A stretch of DNA of 64,000 nucleotides from contig NZ_CP017715.1 in assembly GCF_001854125.1 (NCBI RefSeq), positions 2,666,001 to 2,730,000 of the forward strand, given 5' to 3'. Positions within the stretch are counted from its first letter, which is position 1. Each line of letters opens with the position of its first letter. Origin of the DNA: Marinobacter salinus. GTDB taxonomy: Bacteria > Pseudomonadota > Gammaproteobacteria > Pseudomonadales > Oleiphilaceae. The translations under genes were made by a program, and so were the position numbers. This document shows positions 1 through 9,989 of this stretch, in pieces. The notes beneath the pieces were generated by a model. It was given only the letters and a program-made list of their open reading frames with translations, was not told the origin of the DNA and ran no database searches.

Positions 1-581
1 CGCTGCTCAACCCGTGCACTTTCCACGGCGTAAGCCACGCGACGAACCGGGCTGAAAGTTGCATCCAGCTGCAGGCGTCCGATGGCGCGAGTTTCGTCCT
101 CGTCAAGACCTCGCTGGTCCGCCGGCTCATAGCCGCGACCGCGATTAACACGGAGGCGCATGTTCACTTCACCATTTTCACTCAGGTGACAGATCACGTG
201 CTCCGGGTTGGCAATCTCAACATCGTGGTCGAGCTTGATGTCACCGGCAGTGACAACGCCCGGGCCTTTCTTGCTGAGCGTAAGCTCTGCATCGTCCCGA
301 CCGTTCATTGTCACGGCGACACCCTTGAGATTCAGAAGAATCTCAATGACATCTTCCTGGACACCCTCAATGGCGCTGTACTCGTGCAAGACGCCGTCGA
401 TCTGCGCTTCAGTCACAGCGCAGCCCGGCATCGAAGACAAGAGAATGCGGCGCAACGCGCTCCCAAGCGTATGCCCAAAGCCCCTTTCCAGAGGCTCAAG
501 CGTAACCTTGGCACGCGTGGCGCTTGATTCCTTCACGTCAATGGTACGAGGTGTCAATAACTCATGTACTGAACGCTGCAT
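1..581 (-). CDS. rpoA: RNA polymerase alpha subunit, 5' part only
   Basis: This is the N-terminal 193 codons of RpoA; the rest runs off the left edge. It starts at the ATG at 581-579 with [16 protein letters not shown], typical of gammaproteobacterial alpha. The visible part is the N-terminal domain, which dimerises and nucleates assembly of beta and beta' into core RNA polymerase; the DNA- and activator-binding C-terminal domain is outside the window. It is the last visible gene of the alpha operon (rpsM-rpsK-rpsD-rpoA), 35 bp after rpsD. By family synteny rplQ should follow just outside. Confidence 0.96.
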   Translation of the reverse strand, partial: MQRSVHELLTPRTIDVKESSATRAKVTLEPLERGFGHTLGSALRRILLSSMPGCAVTEAQIDGVLHEYSAIEGVQEDVIEILLNLKGVAVTMNGRDDAELTLSKKGPGVVTAGDIKLDHDVEIANPEHVICHLSENGEVNMRLRVNRGRGYEPADQRGLDEDETRAIGRLQLDATFSPVRRVAYAVESARVEQ

Positions 582-616
582 AGACGCCCCTATCTGCTAT
601 CGTTGCTAACTGGGCT

Positions 617-1237
617 TTACTTGGAGTAAAGCTCGACGATGAGGTTCTCGTTGATGTCGGCCGGCAGTTCAGTACGCTCAGGCACTGACTTGTAAACGCC
701 GGACATCTTGTTGGCGTCGACCTCTACCCAGCTCACCGGTGCCCGACTTGCAGACAGATCCAGCGCGCCTTTAACGCGGAGCTGGTTCTTGGCCTTTTCG
801 CGCACACTCACGACATCACCTGGCTTGACTTGATAGGAAGCGATGTTCACTACCTTGTCATTCACCAGAATCGCCTTGTGAGAAACGAGCTGACGGGATT
901 CTGCACGGGTAGAACCAAAGCCCATGCGGTATACAACGTTGTCCAGACGACCTTCCAGAAGCTGCAGCAGGTTTTCACCAGTTGCACCTTTGATTCGGGC
1001 TGCCTCTTTGTAGTAATTGCGGAACTGCTTCTCAAGCACGCCGTAGATACGACGGACTTTCTGTTTTTCACGAAGCTGAACGCCGTACTCGGACAGACGA
1101 CCGCGACGCGCGCCGTGCATACCCGGCGGAGTCTCGATGTTGCACTTTGAATCGAGCGCGCGAACACCGCTCTTCAGAAAAAGATCTGTCCCTTCACGAC
1201 GAGACAGCTTGCACTTCGGGCCTATATAACGAGCCAT
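617..1237 (-). CDS. rpsD: 30S ribosomal protein S4
   Basis: S4 binds 16S rRNA early in assembly of the small subunit and in E. coli also represses translation of the alpha operon. The 206-residue product has the usual family length. It starts [10 protein letters not shown], and the S4 RNA-binding domain begins at [12 protein letters not shown] (about residues 97-108) and runs to about 160. It lies between rpsK (18 bp upstream) and rpoA. Whether S4 autoregulation works here through the rpsM leader cannot be read directly from the sequence. Confidence 0.98.
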   Translation of the reverse strand: MARYIGPKCKLSRREGTDLFLKSGVRALDSKCNIETPPGMHGARRGRLSEYGVQLREKQKVRRIYGVLEKQFRNYYKEAARIKGATGENLLQLLEGRLDNVVYRMGFGSTRAESRQLVSHKAILVNDKVVNIASYQVKPGDVVSVREKAKNQLRVKGALDLSASRAPVSWVEVDANKMSGVYKSVPERTELPADINENLIVELYSK

Positions 1238-1255
1238 ATTTCACTGTCTCCTGTG

Positions 1256-1645
1256 TTAGACGCGGCGCTTTTTGGGCGGACGACAGCCGTTATGGGGAAT
1301 CGGCGTCACATCTGTGATGTTGGTGATCTTGTAGCCACACGCGTTAAGCGCGCGAACTGCGGATTCACGTCCGGGCCCAGGACCCTTAACCTCTACGTCC
1401 AGGTTTTTAAGGCCGTATTCAGCAGCCGCATTACCGGCTCTTTCAGCTGCTACCTGCGCAGCAAAAGGTGTACTCTTACGTGACCCACGGAAACCGGAAC
1501 CACCGGAAGTGGCCCAGGACAGGACGTTGCCCTGACGGTCGGAAATGGTCACGATAGTGTTGTTGAAGGACGCGTGAATGTGCGCGACGCCATCAACAAC
1601 CGTCTTTTTCACCTTTTTACGGGTACGTGTACCTGGCTTTGCCAT
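1256..1645 (-). CDS. rpsK: 30S ribosomal protein S11
   Basis: S11 sits on the platform of the 30S subunit near the mRNA exit site. The 129-residue product matches the family length. It begins with a basic tail ([16 protein letters not shown]) and ends with the hallmark [11 protein letters not shown]. It is the second gene of the alpha operon, 13 bp after rpsM and 18 bp before rpsD, with no room for an internal promoter or terminator. Confidence 0.98.
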   Translation of the reverse strand: MAKPGTRTRKKVKKTVVDGVAHIHASFNNTIVTISDRQGNVLSWATSGGSGFRGSRKSTPFAAQVAAERAGNAAAEYGLKNLDVEVKGPGPGRESAVRALNACGYKITNITDVTPIPHNGCRPPKKRRV

Positions 1646-1658
1646 GTTTGCCTACCTG

Positions 1659-2015
1659 TTACTTACGAATAGGTTTGCGAGGACCTTTACGGGTGCGTGC
1701 GTTGGTCTTGGTGCGCTGGCCACGGACCGGAAGGCCATGACGGTGACGCAGACCACGGTGACATCCGAGATCCTTCAAACGCTTGATGTTCATCTGTACT
1801 TCGCGACGCAGATCGCCTTCGACAGACACCTTGCCCACTTCGGTACGAAGTGATTCAAGCTGCTCATCGCTCAGGTCTTTGACCTTGACGTCCGGCTTTA
1901 CGCCGGTTGCATCGCAAAGCTTCTGGGCTGTTGTCTTGCCTACACCAAAGATATAGGTGAGCGAGATAACAGCATGTTTGTGATCGGGTATATTGACACC
2001 GGCTATACGTGCCAT
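1659..2015 (-). CDS. rpsM: 30S ribosomal protein S13
   Basis: S13 is in the head of the 30S subunit and contacts the P-site tRNA and the large subunit. The 118-residue product begins [20 protein letters not shown] and ends in the usual basic extension, GPRKPIRK, that reaches the tRNA. It is the first gene of the alpha operon and has its own promoter at 2077-2106, giving a leader of about 55 nt. In E. coli the corresponding leader holds the S4-binding pseudoknot; I did not establish that fold here. Confidence 0.98.
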   Translation of the reverse strand: MARIAGVNIPDHKHAVISLTYIFGVGKTTAQKLCDATGVKPDVKVKDLSDEQLESLRTEVGKVSVEGDLRREVQMNIKRLKDLGCHRGLRHRHGLPVRGQRTKTNARTRKGPRKPIRK

Positions 2016-2076
2016 CCAAATTACTCCGCGTTCAAAGCTTTGCTGTGTGAATTTTCCGCCACAAAAAGGGCGCGAA

Positions 2077-2106
2077 ATAATAGCGCCTGTCTCCTATCGG
2101 AGTCAA
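2077..2106 (-). promoter_or_regulatory. Alpha operon sigma-70 promoter
   Basis: On the minus strand a -35 TTGACT (2106-2101) and a -10 TATTAT (2082-2077) are separated by 18 bp. They lie in the 141-bp gap between rpmJ and rpsM. The GC-rich stretch after the -10 is typical of growth-rate-controlled promoters. It would let rpsM-rpsK-rpsD-rpoA be transcribed apart from the upstream S10-spc unit, since no terminator is visible after rpmJ. Confidence 0.8.
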
Positions 2107-2156
2107 GTGCCACTATTCCGAACCCCTTTTACATTATCAGGCTTGGTCCCGAGGGA

Positions 2157-2270
2157 TTAGCCCTGACGCTGCTTGTGGCGAGGCTCCGAGCAAATGACTC
2201 GTACCGAGCCATTGCGACGAATTACTTTGCAGTTACGGCAAATTTTCTTTACCGAAGCGCGTACTTTCAT
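2157..2270 (-). CDS. rpmJ: 50S ribosomal protein L36 (zinc-binding form)
   Basis: This is a short gene of 37 codons, starting at the ATG at 2270 and ending at the TAA at 2157. The product begins [19 protein letters not shown]. Cys11, Cys14, Cys27 and His32 are the zinc-ribbon ligands of the C+ form of L36, which binds 23S rRNA in the large subunit. It lies 29 bp after secY as the last gene of the spc operon, the same place as in E. coli. Confidence 0.96.
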   Translation of the reverse strand: MKVRASVKKICRNCKVIRRNGSVRVICSEPRHKQRQG

Positions 2271-2299
2271 TGTCGACTCCAGTTTTCAAGGGGAACGGC

Positions 2300-3622
2300 T
2301 TAACCGTTCCGACCATAGCCCTTGAGATTGGACTTCTTCATCAGCGATTCATACTGATGGGACATCAGGTGCGACTGTACCTGAGCCATGAAATCCATCA
2401 CCACGACTACAACAATCAGCAGTGAGGTGCCGCCCAGATAGAACGGAACATTCCCGGCCACCATCAGAAACTGAGGGAACAGGGACACTGCTGCAATGTA
2501 CATTGCACCGAACAACGTCAGACGAGTCAGAACACCGTCTATGTATTTGGCAGTCTGATCACCAGGACGAATGCCCGGAATAAACGCTCCAGAGCGCTTG
2601 AGGTTATCCGCAACTTCCTTCGGGTTATACATCAACGCTGTATAGAAGAAGCAGAAAAATACGACTGCTGCTGCAAACAGAATGATGTACAACGGCTGGC
2701 TAGGTGCTAACGCCTGGGAGACATCGCTCAGCCATTCCATCCCTTCACCCTGGCCAAACCACTGCCCGATCGACGCCGGGAACAGGAGGATGGATGAGGC
2801 AAAAATCGGTGGAATAACACCGGCCATGTTCACTTTCAGCGGTAGATGGCTCGACTGCTGCGCGAACACACGGCGGCCCTGCTGTCGCTTGGCATAGTTT
2901 ATGGTCAACCGGCGCTGACCACGCTCCATGAAAACAACAAAGCCAATAACTGCCACAGCGAGAACACCAATCCCAAGCACAACCAGGAGGCTCATCTCTC
3001 CGTTTCTGGCTTGCTCCAGCGTCTGCCCGATGGCACCCGGCAAGCCGGCCACGATACCCGCGAAAATCAACAGGGAAATCCCGTTACCGACTCCACGCTC
3101 CGTGATCTGCTCACCCAGCCACATCATGAAGACCGCGCCGCTTACGAAAGACACAACTGCCACAAAATGGAAGCTGAAGCTATCGTTGAACGTAACGCCC
3201 TGCGATGCGAGGCCAACAGATATGCCAGCGCCCTGAACCAGGGCGAGGATAACCGTACCATACCGAGTGTACTGACTGATCTTTCGACGACCCGCCTCAC
3301 CTTCTTTCTTCAGCTGCTCAAGCTGCGGACTCACCGCAGTCATGAGCTGCATGATAATCGAAGCCGAAATGTACGGCATGATACCGAGAGCGAAGATACT
3401 CATGCGCTCAAGCGCACCACCGGAAAACATGTTGAACATGCTCAGGATGGTACCCTGATTCTGCTCAAACAGTGCCGCCAGACGGTCGGGGTTAATCCCC
3501 GGCACCGGAATATGGGCACCGATTCGGTACACCAACAATGCCAGGAAGACAAACCAGAGCCGCGATCGCAGCTCCGCCAGTCCTTTACCCGCGCCCGCAG
3601 GCAATGATGCTGTCTTGGCCAT
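2300..3622 (-). CDS. secY: Sec translocon channel subunit SecY
   Basis: SecY forms the protein-conducting channel of the inner membrane with SecE and SecG, receiving substrates from SecA or the ribosome. The 440-residue product has the family length and the pattern of ten membrane segments, with the conserved start of helix 1 ([12 protein letters not shown], near residues 32-43). It follows rplO by 17 bp in the spc operon. SecE is encoded in this window at 29045-29413. The start [10 protein letters not shown] fits the Marinobacter-type N-terminus. Confidence 0.98.
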   Translation of the reverse strand: MAKTASLPAGAGKGLAELRSRLWFVFLALLVYRIGAHIPVPGINPDRLAALFEQNQGTILSMFNMFSGGALERMSIFALGIMPYISASIIMQLMTAVSPQLEQLKKEGEAGRRKISQYTRYGTVILALVQGAGISVGLASQGVTFNDSFSFHFVAVVSFVSGAVFMMWLGEQITERGVGNGISLLIFAGIVAGLPGAIGQTLEQARNGEMSLLVVLGIGVLAVAVIGFVVFMERGQRRLTINYAKRQQGRRVFAQQSSHLPLKVNMAGVIPPIFASSILLFPASIGQWFGQGEGMEWLSDVSQALAPSQPLYIILFAAAVVFFCFFYTALMYNPKEVADNLKRSGAFIPGIRPGDQTAKYIDGVLTRLTLFGAMYIAAVSLFPQFLMVAGNVPFYLGGTSLLIVVVVVMDFMAQVQSHLMSHQYESLMKKSNLKGYGRNG

Positions 3623-3639
3623 TTAGTCCTCGACTCGCC

Positions 3640-4074
3640 TTAGTCTTCGACTTTTCCACCCGCGGCGGCAATTGCCTCGCGTGCGCCTTTGGTTACCCGA
3701 AGGCCCTTGACGGTTACCGCACGGCTAAGTTCGCCGGACAGGATAACCTTGGCTTCACGAATTTCTTCGCGAATGATATCTGCCTTCTTCAGGGCTGCAA
3801 GATCAACCACGTCGCCATCAACCTTCGCCAGTTCGTTCAACCGAATCTCAGCTACATAACGCTGCTGACGAGAGGTGAAACCAAACTTCGGCAGACGACG
3901 GGCCAACGGCTGCTGACCACCCTCGAAACCGGGCGCTACGCTGCCGCCAGAACGGGCCTTCAGACCCTTGTGACCGCGGCCACCGGTTTTACCGAGACCG
4001 CTACCGATACCACGACCGACCCGCTTGGGGGCTTGGCGTGAACCGGGCTCCGGACTAAGTTCGTTCAGACGCAT
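3640..4074 (-). CDS. rplO: 50S ribosomal protein L15
   Basis: L15 is a 23S rRNA-binding protein needed late in 50S assembly. The start is placed at the ATG at 4074 ([14 protein letters not shown]), giving 144 residues, the usual length. The Shine-Dalgarno sequence GAGGAG for this start lies inside the last codons of rpmD, whose stop is one base upstream, so the two are probably translationally coupled. The Gly/Arg-rich N-terminal region ([18 protein letters not shown]) is the extended rRNA-binding tail of the family. Confidence 0.97.
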   Translation of the reverse strand: MRLNELSPEPGSRQAPKRVGRGIGSGLGKTGGRGHKGLKARSGGSVAPGFEGGQQPLARRLPKFGFTSRQQRYVAEIRLNELAKVDGDVVDLAALKKADIIREEIREAKVILSGELSRAVTVKGLRVTKGAREAIAAAGGKVED

Positions 4075-4075
4075 C

Positions 4076-4264
4076 TTAGTTCTCCTCAACCCGAACCAGG
4101 TAATCTACCCGGTTGATCATGCCGCGGATCGAAGGCGTGTCTTCAACTTCCACGGTGTGACCGATTTTACGAAGACCCAGGCCCTTAACGCACAATTTGT
4201 GCTTGGGCTGACAGCCAATAGGGCTGCGGGTCAGAGTTACTTTGATCGTTTTTGCGTTCGCCAT
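4076..4264 (-). CDS. rpmD: 50S ribosomal protein L30
   Basis: L30 is a small protein of the 50S subunit. The start is the ATG at 4264 ([17 protein letters not shown]), giving 62 residues as in the family; the longer open frame upstream overlaps rpsE and has no ribosome-binding site. It is packed between rpsE (4 bp upstream) and rplO (1 bp downstream), and its last codons carry the rplO Shine-Dalgarno sequence. Confidence 0.96.
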   Translation of the reverse strand: MANAKTIKVTLTRSPIGCQPKHKLCVKGLGLRKIGHTVEVEDTPSIRGMINRVDYLVRVEEN

Positions 4265-4268
4265 GACT

Positions 4269-4769
4269 TCAACCCAGAATCTCTTCCACGGATTTACCGC
4301 GCTTGGCTGCAATATCTTCAGGCGCTTGCGTTGCCTGGAGACCCTTGATGGTGGAACGTACCACGTTCACCGGGTTAGTCGACCCGTAACATTTCGACAG
4401 TACGTTCTGAACACCTGCCACCTCCAGGACGGCACGCATCGCGCCGCCGGCGATGATTCCCGTACCCTCGGACGCCGGCTGCATGTAGACCTTGGAGCCG
4501 CCATGCTGAGCCTTTACCGCGTACTGAAGTGTGGTGCCGTCCAGTGGGACGTCAACCATGTTCTTGCGCGCAGCTTCCATGGCCTTCTGAATGGCAACCG
4601 GCACTTCACGCGCCTTACCACGACCGAAACCAACGCGACCCTTGCCATCACCCACTACAGTCAGTGCGGTGAAGGCGAAAATACGGCCACCTTTAACTAC
4701 CTTGGCGACACGATTGACCTGAACCAGCTTTTCCTGGAGCTCAGGCGCCTTCTGTTCGTTAACGCTCAT
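4269..4769 (-). CDS. rpsE: 30S ribosomal protein S5
   Basis: S5 contributes to decoding accuracy and mRNA unwinding at the 30S entry site. The ATG at 4769 ([12 protein letters not shown]) gives 166 residues, matching E. coli S5. An in-frame GTG three codons earlier sits inside the AGGTGGAG ribosome-binding site and is rejected. The double-stranded-RNA-binding-like N-domain has the hallmark [17 protein letters not shown]. It belongs to the spc operon between rplR and rpmD. Confidence 0.97.
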   Translation of the reverse strand: MSVNEQKAPELQEKLVQVNRVAKVVKGGRIFAFTALTVVGDGKGRVGFGRGKAREVPVAIQKAMEAARKNMVDVPLDGTTLQYAVKAQHGGSKVYMQPASEGTGIIAGGAMRAVLEVAGVQNVLSKCYGSTNPVNVVRSTIKGLQATQAPEDIAAKRGKSVEEILG

Positions 4770-4781
4770 CTTCTCCACCTC

Positions 4782-5129
4782 TTAGAATTGCAAGCCAGCT
4801 TCGCGGGCTGCGTCGGCCAGAGCCTGAATACGGCCGTGATAACGGTAACCGGAGCGGTCAAAAGCAACCTGCTCAACTCCTGCTGCCTTGGCGCGCTCGG
4901 CGATTAGCTGACCGACCTTTTTGGCAGCTTCCACGTTACCGGTTGCACCCTGGCGCAGGTCCTTATCCAACGTGGAGGCAGATGCCAGCACTTTGCTGCC
5001 GTCTGCAGTCGTAACCTGGGCATACATATGACGCGGTGTGCGGTGAACGCACAGGCGATTAGTACCCAGTTCACGGATCTTCATGCGCACCTTGCGTGCG
5101 CGACGCAATCTTTCGTTATTCGTGCTCAT
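4782..5129 (-). CDS. rplR: 50S ribosomal protein L18
   Basis: L18 binds 5S rRNA and, with L5, attaches it to the 50S subunit. The 115-residue product starts with an Arg-rich tail ([15 protein letters not shown]) and ends in the conserved [19 protein letters not shown]. It lies 12 bp before rpsE and 9 bp after rplF in the spc operon. Confidence 0.97.
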   Translation of the reverse strand: MSTNNERLRRARKVRMKIRELGTNRLCVHRTPRHMYAQVTTADGSKVLASASTLDKDLRQGATGNVEAAKKVGQLIAERAKAAGVEQVAFDRSGYRYHGRIQALADAAREAGLQF

Positions 5130-5138
5130 AGTCCCGCC

Positions 5139-5672
5139 TTATTTCTTCTTGGCTTCTTTGCGTCTGACCTGCTCATCCGCATAACGAACACCCTTACCCT
5201 TATAAGGCTCGGGCGGACGGAACGCGCGGACATCCGCAGCGACCTGGCCAACCTGTTGCTTATCGATACCGCGAATTACAACTTCCGTATTGGACGGAGT
5301 TTCTGCGGTAATCCCCTCGGGCAGCTCATACTCAACCGGGTGCGAAAAACCCAGTGTCAGATTGAGCTTCTTACCTTGCGCCTGAGCGCGGTAACCTACG
5401 CCCGTCAGCTGGAGCTTACGCTCAAAGCCTGTGGATACACCGGTCACCATGTTGTTGACCAATGCACGAGTAGTACCAGCAAGAGCGCGGGACTGTTTAG
5501 CACCATCGCGGGCGACAAAACGCAGAACATTTTCTTCCTGCGTAACTTCAACCGCCTGGTGAATGTTTAATTCAAGCGCTCCCTTGGAGCCCTTTACACT
5601 AATTTCCTGTCCGTTCAGCTTAACCTCAACACCGGAAGGCAGCACGACAGGATTATTGGCAACCCTGGACAT
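5139..5672 (-). CDS. rplF: 50S ribosomal protein L6
   Basis: L6 sits near the factor-binding site and the sarcin-ricin loop of the 50S subunit. The 177-residue product has the family length and two repeats of the L6 fold. The C-terminal half ends with the signature [18 protein letters not shown], followed by a lysine-rich tail. Ten bases separate it from rpsH. Confidence 0.98.
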   Translation of the reverse strand: MSRVANNPVVLPSGVEVKLNGQEISVKGSKGALELNIHQAVEVTQEENVLRFVARDGAKQSRALAGTTRALVNNMVTGVSTGFERKLQLTGVGYRAQAQGKKLNLTLGFSHPVEYELPEGITAETPSNTEVVIRGIDKQQVGQVAADVRAFRPPEPYKGKGVRYADEQVRRKEAKKK

Positions 5673-5681
5673 GTGGTTCTC

Positions 5682-6074
5682 CTAGAATACGGTGCAGATG
5701 ACTTCGCCACCCACGCCAGCAGCTCGTGCGGCGCGGTCTGTCATAACGCCCTTGGACGTTGAGACAATCGCGACTCCCAGACCACCGGATACTTTCGGCA
5801 GTTCCCCAGCGCCCTTGTACTGGCGCAGACTCGGACGGCTGACCCGCTTGATCTCTTCAATAACCGGCTTACCACCGAAATATTTCAGAGTAATCGTCAG
5901 CTCGGGCTTCGCGTCGGCTGAAACGGAAAAATCGTCGACGTAACCTTCATCCTTCAGGACCTGGGCTACGGAGATCTTCATCTTTGAGGACGGCATCGTA
6001 ACATCTGTCTTAGACGCCATCTGTGCATTACGAATACGAGTAAACATATCCGCAAGCGTGTCTTGCATACTCAT
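5682..6074 (-). CDS. rpsH: 30S ribosomal protein S8
   Basis: S8 binds the central domain of 16S rRNA; in E. coli it also represses the spc operon by binding the rplE region of the mRNA. The ATG at 6074 ([18 protein letters not shown]) gives 130 residues and has an AGGAG site 10 bases upstream. The C-terminus carries the conserved [13 protein letters not shown] motif. The longer frame upstream enters the rpsN-rpsH spacer and is not supported. Confidence 0.97.
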   Translation of the reverse strand: MSMQDTLADMFTRIRNAQMASKTDVTMPSSKMKISVAQVLKDEGYVDDFSVSADAKPELTITLKYFGGKPVIEEIKRVSRPSLRQYKGAGELPKVSGGLGVAIVSTSKGVMTDRAARAAGVGGEVICTVF

Positions 6075-6162
6075 TGGTATGAGGCTCCTGATCTTTTTAG
6101 TTGTGCAGCGGCGTGCCGCACCGCTTACCAACAGGCACCCGACCGAGGTCAGGATGCCTATC

Positions 6163-6468
6163 TTACCAGCTTGCCTTGGTCAGGCCCGGAACGTCACCAC
6201 GCATGCCGTACTCACGGAGTTTAATCCGTGACAGCTCGAACTTGCGCAGAACGCCATGGGGACGACCAGTCACCTGGCAACGATTACGAAGACGCGAAGG
6301 AGAGGCATCGCGAGGAAGCTGTTGAAGCTTCATCTGTGCATCCCAACGGTCATCATCGCTGGTATTCGGGTTCTTGATAATCGCCTTGAGCTCAGCGCGC
6401 TTTGCTGCAAATTTCGCAACTGTTTGCTCGCGCTTGAGCTCACGGTTTTTCATGGAAACCTTAGCCAT
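6163..6468 (-). CDS. rpsN: 30S ribosomal protein S14 (zinc-free form)
   Basis: S14 completes the head of the 30S subunit. The ATG at 6468 ([15 protein letters not shown]) gives 101 residues, the long C-minus form without the CxxC zinc ligands. It ends with the conserved [17 protein letters not shown] region and KASW. The 88-bp gap to rpsH is the widest within the spc operon; no promoter is obvious in it. Confidence 0.97.
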   Translation of the reverse strand: MAKVSMKNRELKREQTVAKFAAKRAELKAIIKNPNTSDDDRWDAQMKLQQLPRDASPSRLRNRCQVTGRPHGVLRKFELSRIKLREYGMRGDVPGLTKASW

Positions 6469-6481
6469 TACACTCGTTCCT

Positions 6482-7021
6482 TTATTTCTTGAACGGAAAG
6501 CCAAAGGCTTTCAGCAGTTCACGACCTTCATCGTCGGTACCGGCAGTGGTGGTAATGGTGATGTCCAGACCACGGATCTTGTCGACTTTGTCATACTCGA
6601 TCTCAGGGAAAATGATCTGCTCACGCACACCCATGCTGTAATTACCACGGCCGTCGAACGACTTGGGATTCAGACCACGGAAGTCACGAATGCGGGGAAC
6701 CGCAATGTGAACCAGGCGATCAAAGAAATCCCACATACGCTCGCCGCGCAGGGTAACTTTACAACCGATAGGCCAACCTTCACGGATTTTGAAGCCCGCT
6801 ACGGATTTACGCGCCTTGGTAACAACAACTTTTTGACCCGCCAGGCGCTCAAGATCCGCCACAGCATTCTCAATCAGCTTTTTGTCACCAACCGCTTCGC
6901 CGACACCCATGTTAAGGGTGATCTTTTCGATACGCGGCACCTGCATGATGTTCTTGTAGCCGAACTCATTCTGCAGGGCGGGTACCACTTCCTTACTGTA
7001 CTGCTCTTTCATGTTAAGCAT
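6482..7021 (-). CDS. rplE: 50S ribosomal protein L5
   Basis: L5 forms the 5S RNP with L18 and 5S rRNA and touches the P-site tRNA. The start at 7021 ([17 protein letters not shown]) gives 179 residues, as in E. coli; a GGTGG site lies 5 bases upstream. An alternative start is the ATG at 7012. In-frame GTG codons further upstream fall within the ribosome-binding site. The motifs [16 protein letters not shown] and [11 protein letters not shown] are family hallmarks. Confidence 0.96.
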   Translation of the reverse strand: MLNMKEQYSKEVVPALQNEFGYKNIMQVPRIEKITLNMGVGEAVGDKKLIENAVADLERLAGQKVVVTKARKSVAGFKIREGWPIGCKVTLRGERMWDFFDRLVHIAVPRIRDFRGLNPKSFDGRGNYSMGVREQIIFPEIEYDKVDKIRGLDITITTTAGTDDEGRELLKAFGFPFKK

Positions 7022-7036
7022 CGTAACCACCACCGC

Positions 7037-7357
7037 TTACTGGTTATCGACAGCTTCTTTCGTGGACTTGAAGATCCGCATCTTCGCGCCGTCTTCCTTG
7101 GTCTGGAAGCCTACGCGATCGGCTTTGCCGGTCTGCGGATTAAAAATAGCCACGTTGGAAGCCTGGATAGGTGCTTCTTTTTCGACGATGCCACCTGGGG
7201 TGCCCAGCATCGGGTTCGGCTTGGTATGCTTCTTCATCATGTTGATGCCAGAAACAACCATACGGCCATCGTCCTGAACCTTCAGGACTTTACCACGTTT
7301 GCCTTTGTCTTTCCCCGTAGTGACGATTACTTCGTCATCTCGTTTGATCTTTTTCAT
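7037..7357 (-). CDS. rplX: 50S ribosomal protein L24
   Basis: L24 is an assembly initiator that binds the 5' domain of 23S rRNA. The 106-residue product starts [20 protein letters not shown], which is the KOW motif. It lies 17 bp after rplN and its stop is next to the rplE ribosome-binding site, consistent with coupled translation. Confidence 0.97.
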   Translation of the reverse strand: MKKIKRDDEVIVTTGKDKGKRGKVLKVQDDGRMVVSGINMMKKHTKPNPMLGTPGGIVEKEAPIQASNVAIFNPQTGKADRVGFQTKEDGAKMRIFKSTKEAVDNQ

Positions 7358-7374
7358 AACCGGCCTCTGGTCCT

Positions 7375-7743
7375 CTAAAGTACTTCGGGTGCCAGTGAGA
7401 TAATTTTCATGAACTTCTCATTACGCAGTTCACGGGTAACCGGTCCGAAGATACGGGTACCGATAGGGGCGTCCTGATTGTTCAGAAGTACTGCCGCATT
7501 TCCGTCGAAACGGATCAGCGAACCGTCGGGACGGCGAACACCCTTACGAGTGCGTACCACGACAGCTTTCAGGACCTGGCCTTTCTTCACTTTACCGCGG
7601 GGGATGGCTTCCTTGACGGTCACCTTGATGACATCCCCTACGCTGGCATAACGCCGATGTGAACCGCCCAGGACCTTGATGCACATCACCTGACGCGCAC
7701 CGCTGTTATCCGCGACTTCAAGCATTGTTTGAGTCTGAATCAT
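7375..7743 (-). CDS. rplN: 50S ribosomal protein L14
   Basis: L14 lies at the subunit interface. The 122-residue product begins [19 protein letters not shown] and matches the family along its length. In E. coli this is the first gene of a separate spc operon, but here only 18 bp separate it from rpsQ and no promoter is visible, so S10 and spc genes probably form one transcription unit. Confidence 0.98.
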   Translation of the reverse strand: MIQTQTMLEVADNSGARQVMCIKVLGGSHRRYASVGDVIKVTVKEAIPRGKVKKGQVLKAVVVRTRKGVRRPDGSLIRFDGNAAVLLNNQDAPIGTRIFGPVTRELRNEKFMKIISLAPEVL

Positions 7744-7761
7744 GGTTGTTCTCCGGGCGAA

Positions 7762-8028
7762 TTACACCTTGGATGCACGTTCAGTGACTTCCACCAGGGC
7801 CCAGCTCTTGGTCTTGGAGACCGGACGGGTTTCCTGAATGGTCACAGTGTCACCAACGTTGCACTGATTGCTCTCATCGTGAGCGTGGATCTTGGTTGAA
7901 CGCTTCATGTACTTACCGTACAGAGGGTGTTTCACCTGACGCTCGACCAGAACGACGATGGATTTCTCCATCTTGTTGCTCACGACCTTGCCGCTCAGAG
8001 TTCTGGCAGTTTGGGTAGCTTCAGTCAT
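7762..8028 (-). CDS. rpsQ: 30S ribosomal protein S17
   Basis: S17 binds the 5' domain of 16S rRNA early in assembly. The ATG at 8028 ([18 protein letters not shown]) gives 88 residues, in the family range, with an AGGACAG sequence upstream. The longer frame to 8049 runs into rpmC. The core motif [19 protein letters not shown] is typical. It is the last gene of the classical S10 set. Confidence 0.97.
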   Translation of the reverse strand: MTEATQTARTLSGKVVSNKMEKSIVVLVERQVKHPLYGKYMKRSTKIHAHDESNQCNVGDTVTIQETRPVSKTKSWALVEVTERASKV

Positions 8029-8029
8029 G

Positions 8030-8221
8030 TCACTGTCCTGCCTTATCATTCAATACTGTTTTCACGCGAGCAATGTCGCGTTTCACCCCGCCGAGAAGGT
8101 GAGACTGATTCAGCTGACCTGTCGCCTTGCGCATGCGCAGGTTGAACTGCTCCTTCAGGAGGTCGATCAGCTCTTTGTTCAGCTCCTCGACTGACTTTTC
8201 ACGCAGCTCTGTTGCTTTCAT
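8030..8221 (-). CDS. rpmC: 50S ribosomal protein L29
   Basis: L29 lies at the polypeptide exit tunnel and helps bind trigger factor and SRP. The ATG at 8221 ([18 protein letters not shown]) gives 63 residues, as in E. coli. It shares one base with the rplP stop codon (TGATG), a classic coupling arrangement. A GTG one codon earlier is less likely. Confidence 0.96.
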   Translation of the reverse strand: MKATELREKSVEELNKELIDLLKEQFNLRMRKATGQLNQSHLLGGVKRDIARVKTVLNDKAGQ

Positions 8222-8634
8222 CACATCACCGTCCTCGTCACAAAGGTGGTCTGTACCGGCAGTTTGGCTGCTGCGAGCGTGAAGGCTTCGCGAGCGATTT
8301 CTTCCGCTACGCCTTCCATCTCGTAGAGCATACGGCCTGGCTGAATCTCAGCCACCCAATACTCGACAGAACCTTTACCTTTACCCATTCGTACTTCAAG
8401 CGGCTTACCGGTGATCGGCTTATCCGGGAACACCCGAATCCAGATCTTACCGCCCCGCTTGATGCGACGAGTCATGGTACGACGCGCTGCCTCAATCTGA
8501 CGCGCAGTTATACGCCCACGGCTGGTCGCCTTCAATCCGTATTCACCGAAGCTCACCTTGTTAGCGCGGTGAGCAAGACCGGTGTTACGGCCCTTCATTA
8601 CCTTGCGAAATTTGGTGCGTTTTGGTTGCAGCAT
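8221..8634 (-). CDS. rplP: 50S ribosomal protein L16
   Basis: L16 organises the A-site tRNA region of the 50S subunit. The 137-residue product begins [19 protein letters not shown] and includes the family motif [16 protein letters not shown]. It ends one base into rpmC and follows rpsC by 12 bp. Confidence 0.98.
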   Translation of the reverse strand: MLQPKRTKFRKVMKGRNTGLAHRANKVSFGEYGLKATSRGRITARQIEAARRTMTRRIKRGGKIWIRVFPDKPITGKPLEVRMGKGKGSVEYWVAEIQPGRMLYEMEGVAEEIAREAFTLAAAKLPVQTTFVTRTVM

Positions 8635-8646
8635 AAGAGTGCCCCT

Positions 8647-9330
8647 TTACTTAGAACCTTTCTTCCCAGAGGCTTTCTTGTCAGCACGGACCTGCTCCAT
8701 ACCACCAAGAATCTCACCTTTGAAGATCCATACCTTGACGCCGATTACGCCGTAAGTGGTATGCGCTTCGTAGGTTGCGTAATCAATATCTGCACGCAGA
8801 GTGTGCAGAGGTACACGACCTTCGCGATACCACTCGGAACGCGCAATTTCAGCACCCCCGAGACGACCGCCGACCTGAATCTTGATACCCTTGGCGCCTT
8901 GTCGCATGGCGTTCTGTACCGCACGCTTCATAGCGCGACGAAACATCACACGACGCTCCAGCTGGCCGGCAACGTTTTGCGCTACCAGGCGGGCATCCAG
9001 ATCCGGTTTGCGGACTTCTTCGATGTTGATGTGCACAGGCACACCCATCATATCGCTGACTTCGCGACGCAGACGGTCAACATCTTCACCCTTCTTACCG
9101 ATAACAATACCGGGACGGGCAGTATGAATCGTGATACGGGCGTTCTGAGCAGGGCGCTCGATCACAATTTTGCTGACAGACGCCTTCACCAGACGCTTGT
9201 CGAGGAATTCACGAACCCGAATGTCGTTCAACAGGTTTTGTGAGTATTCCTTTTTATCGGCATACCAGACTGAGTTGTGCTCTTTGATCACACCCAGGCG
9301 CATGCCGGTTGGATTTACTTTATGACCCAT
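8647..9330 (-). CDS. rpsC: 30S ribosomal protein S3
   Basis: S3 lines the mRNA entry tunnel of the 30S subunit. The 227-residue product starts [20 protein letters not shown], has a KH RNA-binding domain with the GKKG loop at residues 78-81, and a C-terminal S3 domain with [19 protein letters not shown]. It is followed by rplP (12 bp) and preceded by rplV (11 bp). Confidence 0.98.
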   Translation of the reverse strand: MGHKVNPTGMRLGVIKEHNSVWYADKKEYSQNLLNDIRVREFLDKRLVKASVSKIVIERPAQNARITIHTARPGIVIGKKGEDVDRLRREVSDMMGVPVHINIEEVRKPDLDARLVAQNVAGQLERRVMFRRAMKRAVQNAMRQGAKGIKIQVGGRLGGAEIARSEWYREGRVPLHTLRADIDYATYEAHTTYGVIGVKVWIFKGEILGGMEQVRADKKASGKKGSK

Positions 9331-9341
9331 CTGAGCATCTC

Positions 9342-9674
9342 CTACTTGTCGGCGACCTTGACGGTGATATGGCAGGTGCGCTTGAAAATCCGATCAGCGC
9401 GCCCCTTGGCTCGAGCTTTGATCCGCTTGAGCGTCGGGCCCTCATCCACCATAACGGTGGAGACCCGCAATTCGTCAACGTCCAGACCTTCGTTATGCTC
9501 AGCGTTGGCAATGGCAGACTCAAGAGCTTTCTTGAGCACGACCGCCGCCTTCTTCGGGCTGAAAGTCAGAATGTTCAGGGCGTCCTCAACCGCCTTGCCG
9601 CGTACTTGGTCAGCGACAAGACGTGCTTTCTGAGCTGAGAGGTTAGCGCCCTTGTACTTGGCTGCTACTTCCAT
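9342..9674 (-). CDS. rplV: 50S ribosomal protein L22
   Basis: L22 has a loop that lines the exit tunnel and takes part in macrolide sensitivity. The ATG at 9674 ([19 protein letters not shown]) gives exactly 110 residues, the E. coli length. The longer open frame upstream overlaps rpsS and is rejected. The motif [18 protein letters not shown] near the end is typical. Confidence 0.97.
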   Translation of the reverse strand: MEVAAKYKGANLSAQKARLVADQVRGKAVEDALNILTFSPKKAAVVLKKALESAIANAEHNEGLDVDELRVSTVMVDEGPTLKRIKARAKGRADRIFKRTCHITVKVADK

Positions 9675-9690
9675 TTCTATTCCCTCACAA

Positions 9691-9966
9691 TCAGCGTTTA
9701 GCTTTCTTGTCGGCCGCATGACCACGATAAGTACGCGTTGCCGCGAACTCACCCAGCTTATGTCCAACCATATCTTCGGTGACATAAACCGGCACGTGCT
9801 GCTTGCCGTTGTGGACTGCAATGGTCAGGCCTACCATCTCTGGAAAGACTGTCGACCGGCGGGACCAGGTTTTGATCGGCCGCTTGTCGTTAGCTTCCAG
9901 AGCTGCCTCGACCTTCTTCAACAGATGCAGGTCTATAAAAGGACCTTTCTTCAAAGAACGTGGCAC
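9691..9966 (-). CDS. rpsS: 30S ribosomal protein S19
   Basis: S19 forms a complex with S13 in the head of the 30S subunit. The 91-residue product starts [19 protein letters not shown] and contains [20 protein letters not shown], both strongly conserved. It lies between rplB (23 bp) and rplV (16 bp). Confidence 0.98.
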   Translation of the reverse strand: MPRSLKKGPFIDLHLLKKVEAALEANDKRPIKTWSRRSTVFPEMVGLTIAVHNGKQHVPVYVTEDMVGHKLGEFAATRTYRGHAADKKAKR

Positions 9967-9989
9967 AGCAATTACCTCTATGTAGTCGT

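Noticed and set aside
4770..4778. GTG start three codons upstream in rpsE
   Set aside because: It lies inside the ribosome-binding site of the ATG at 4769.
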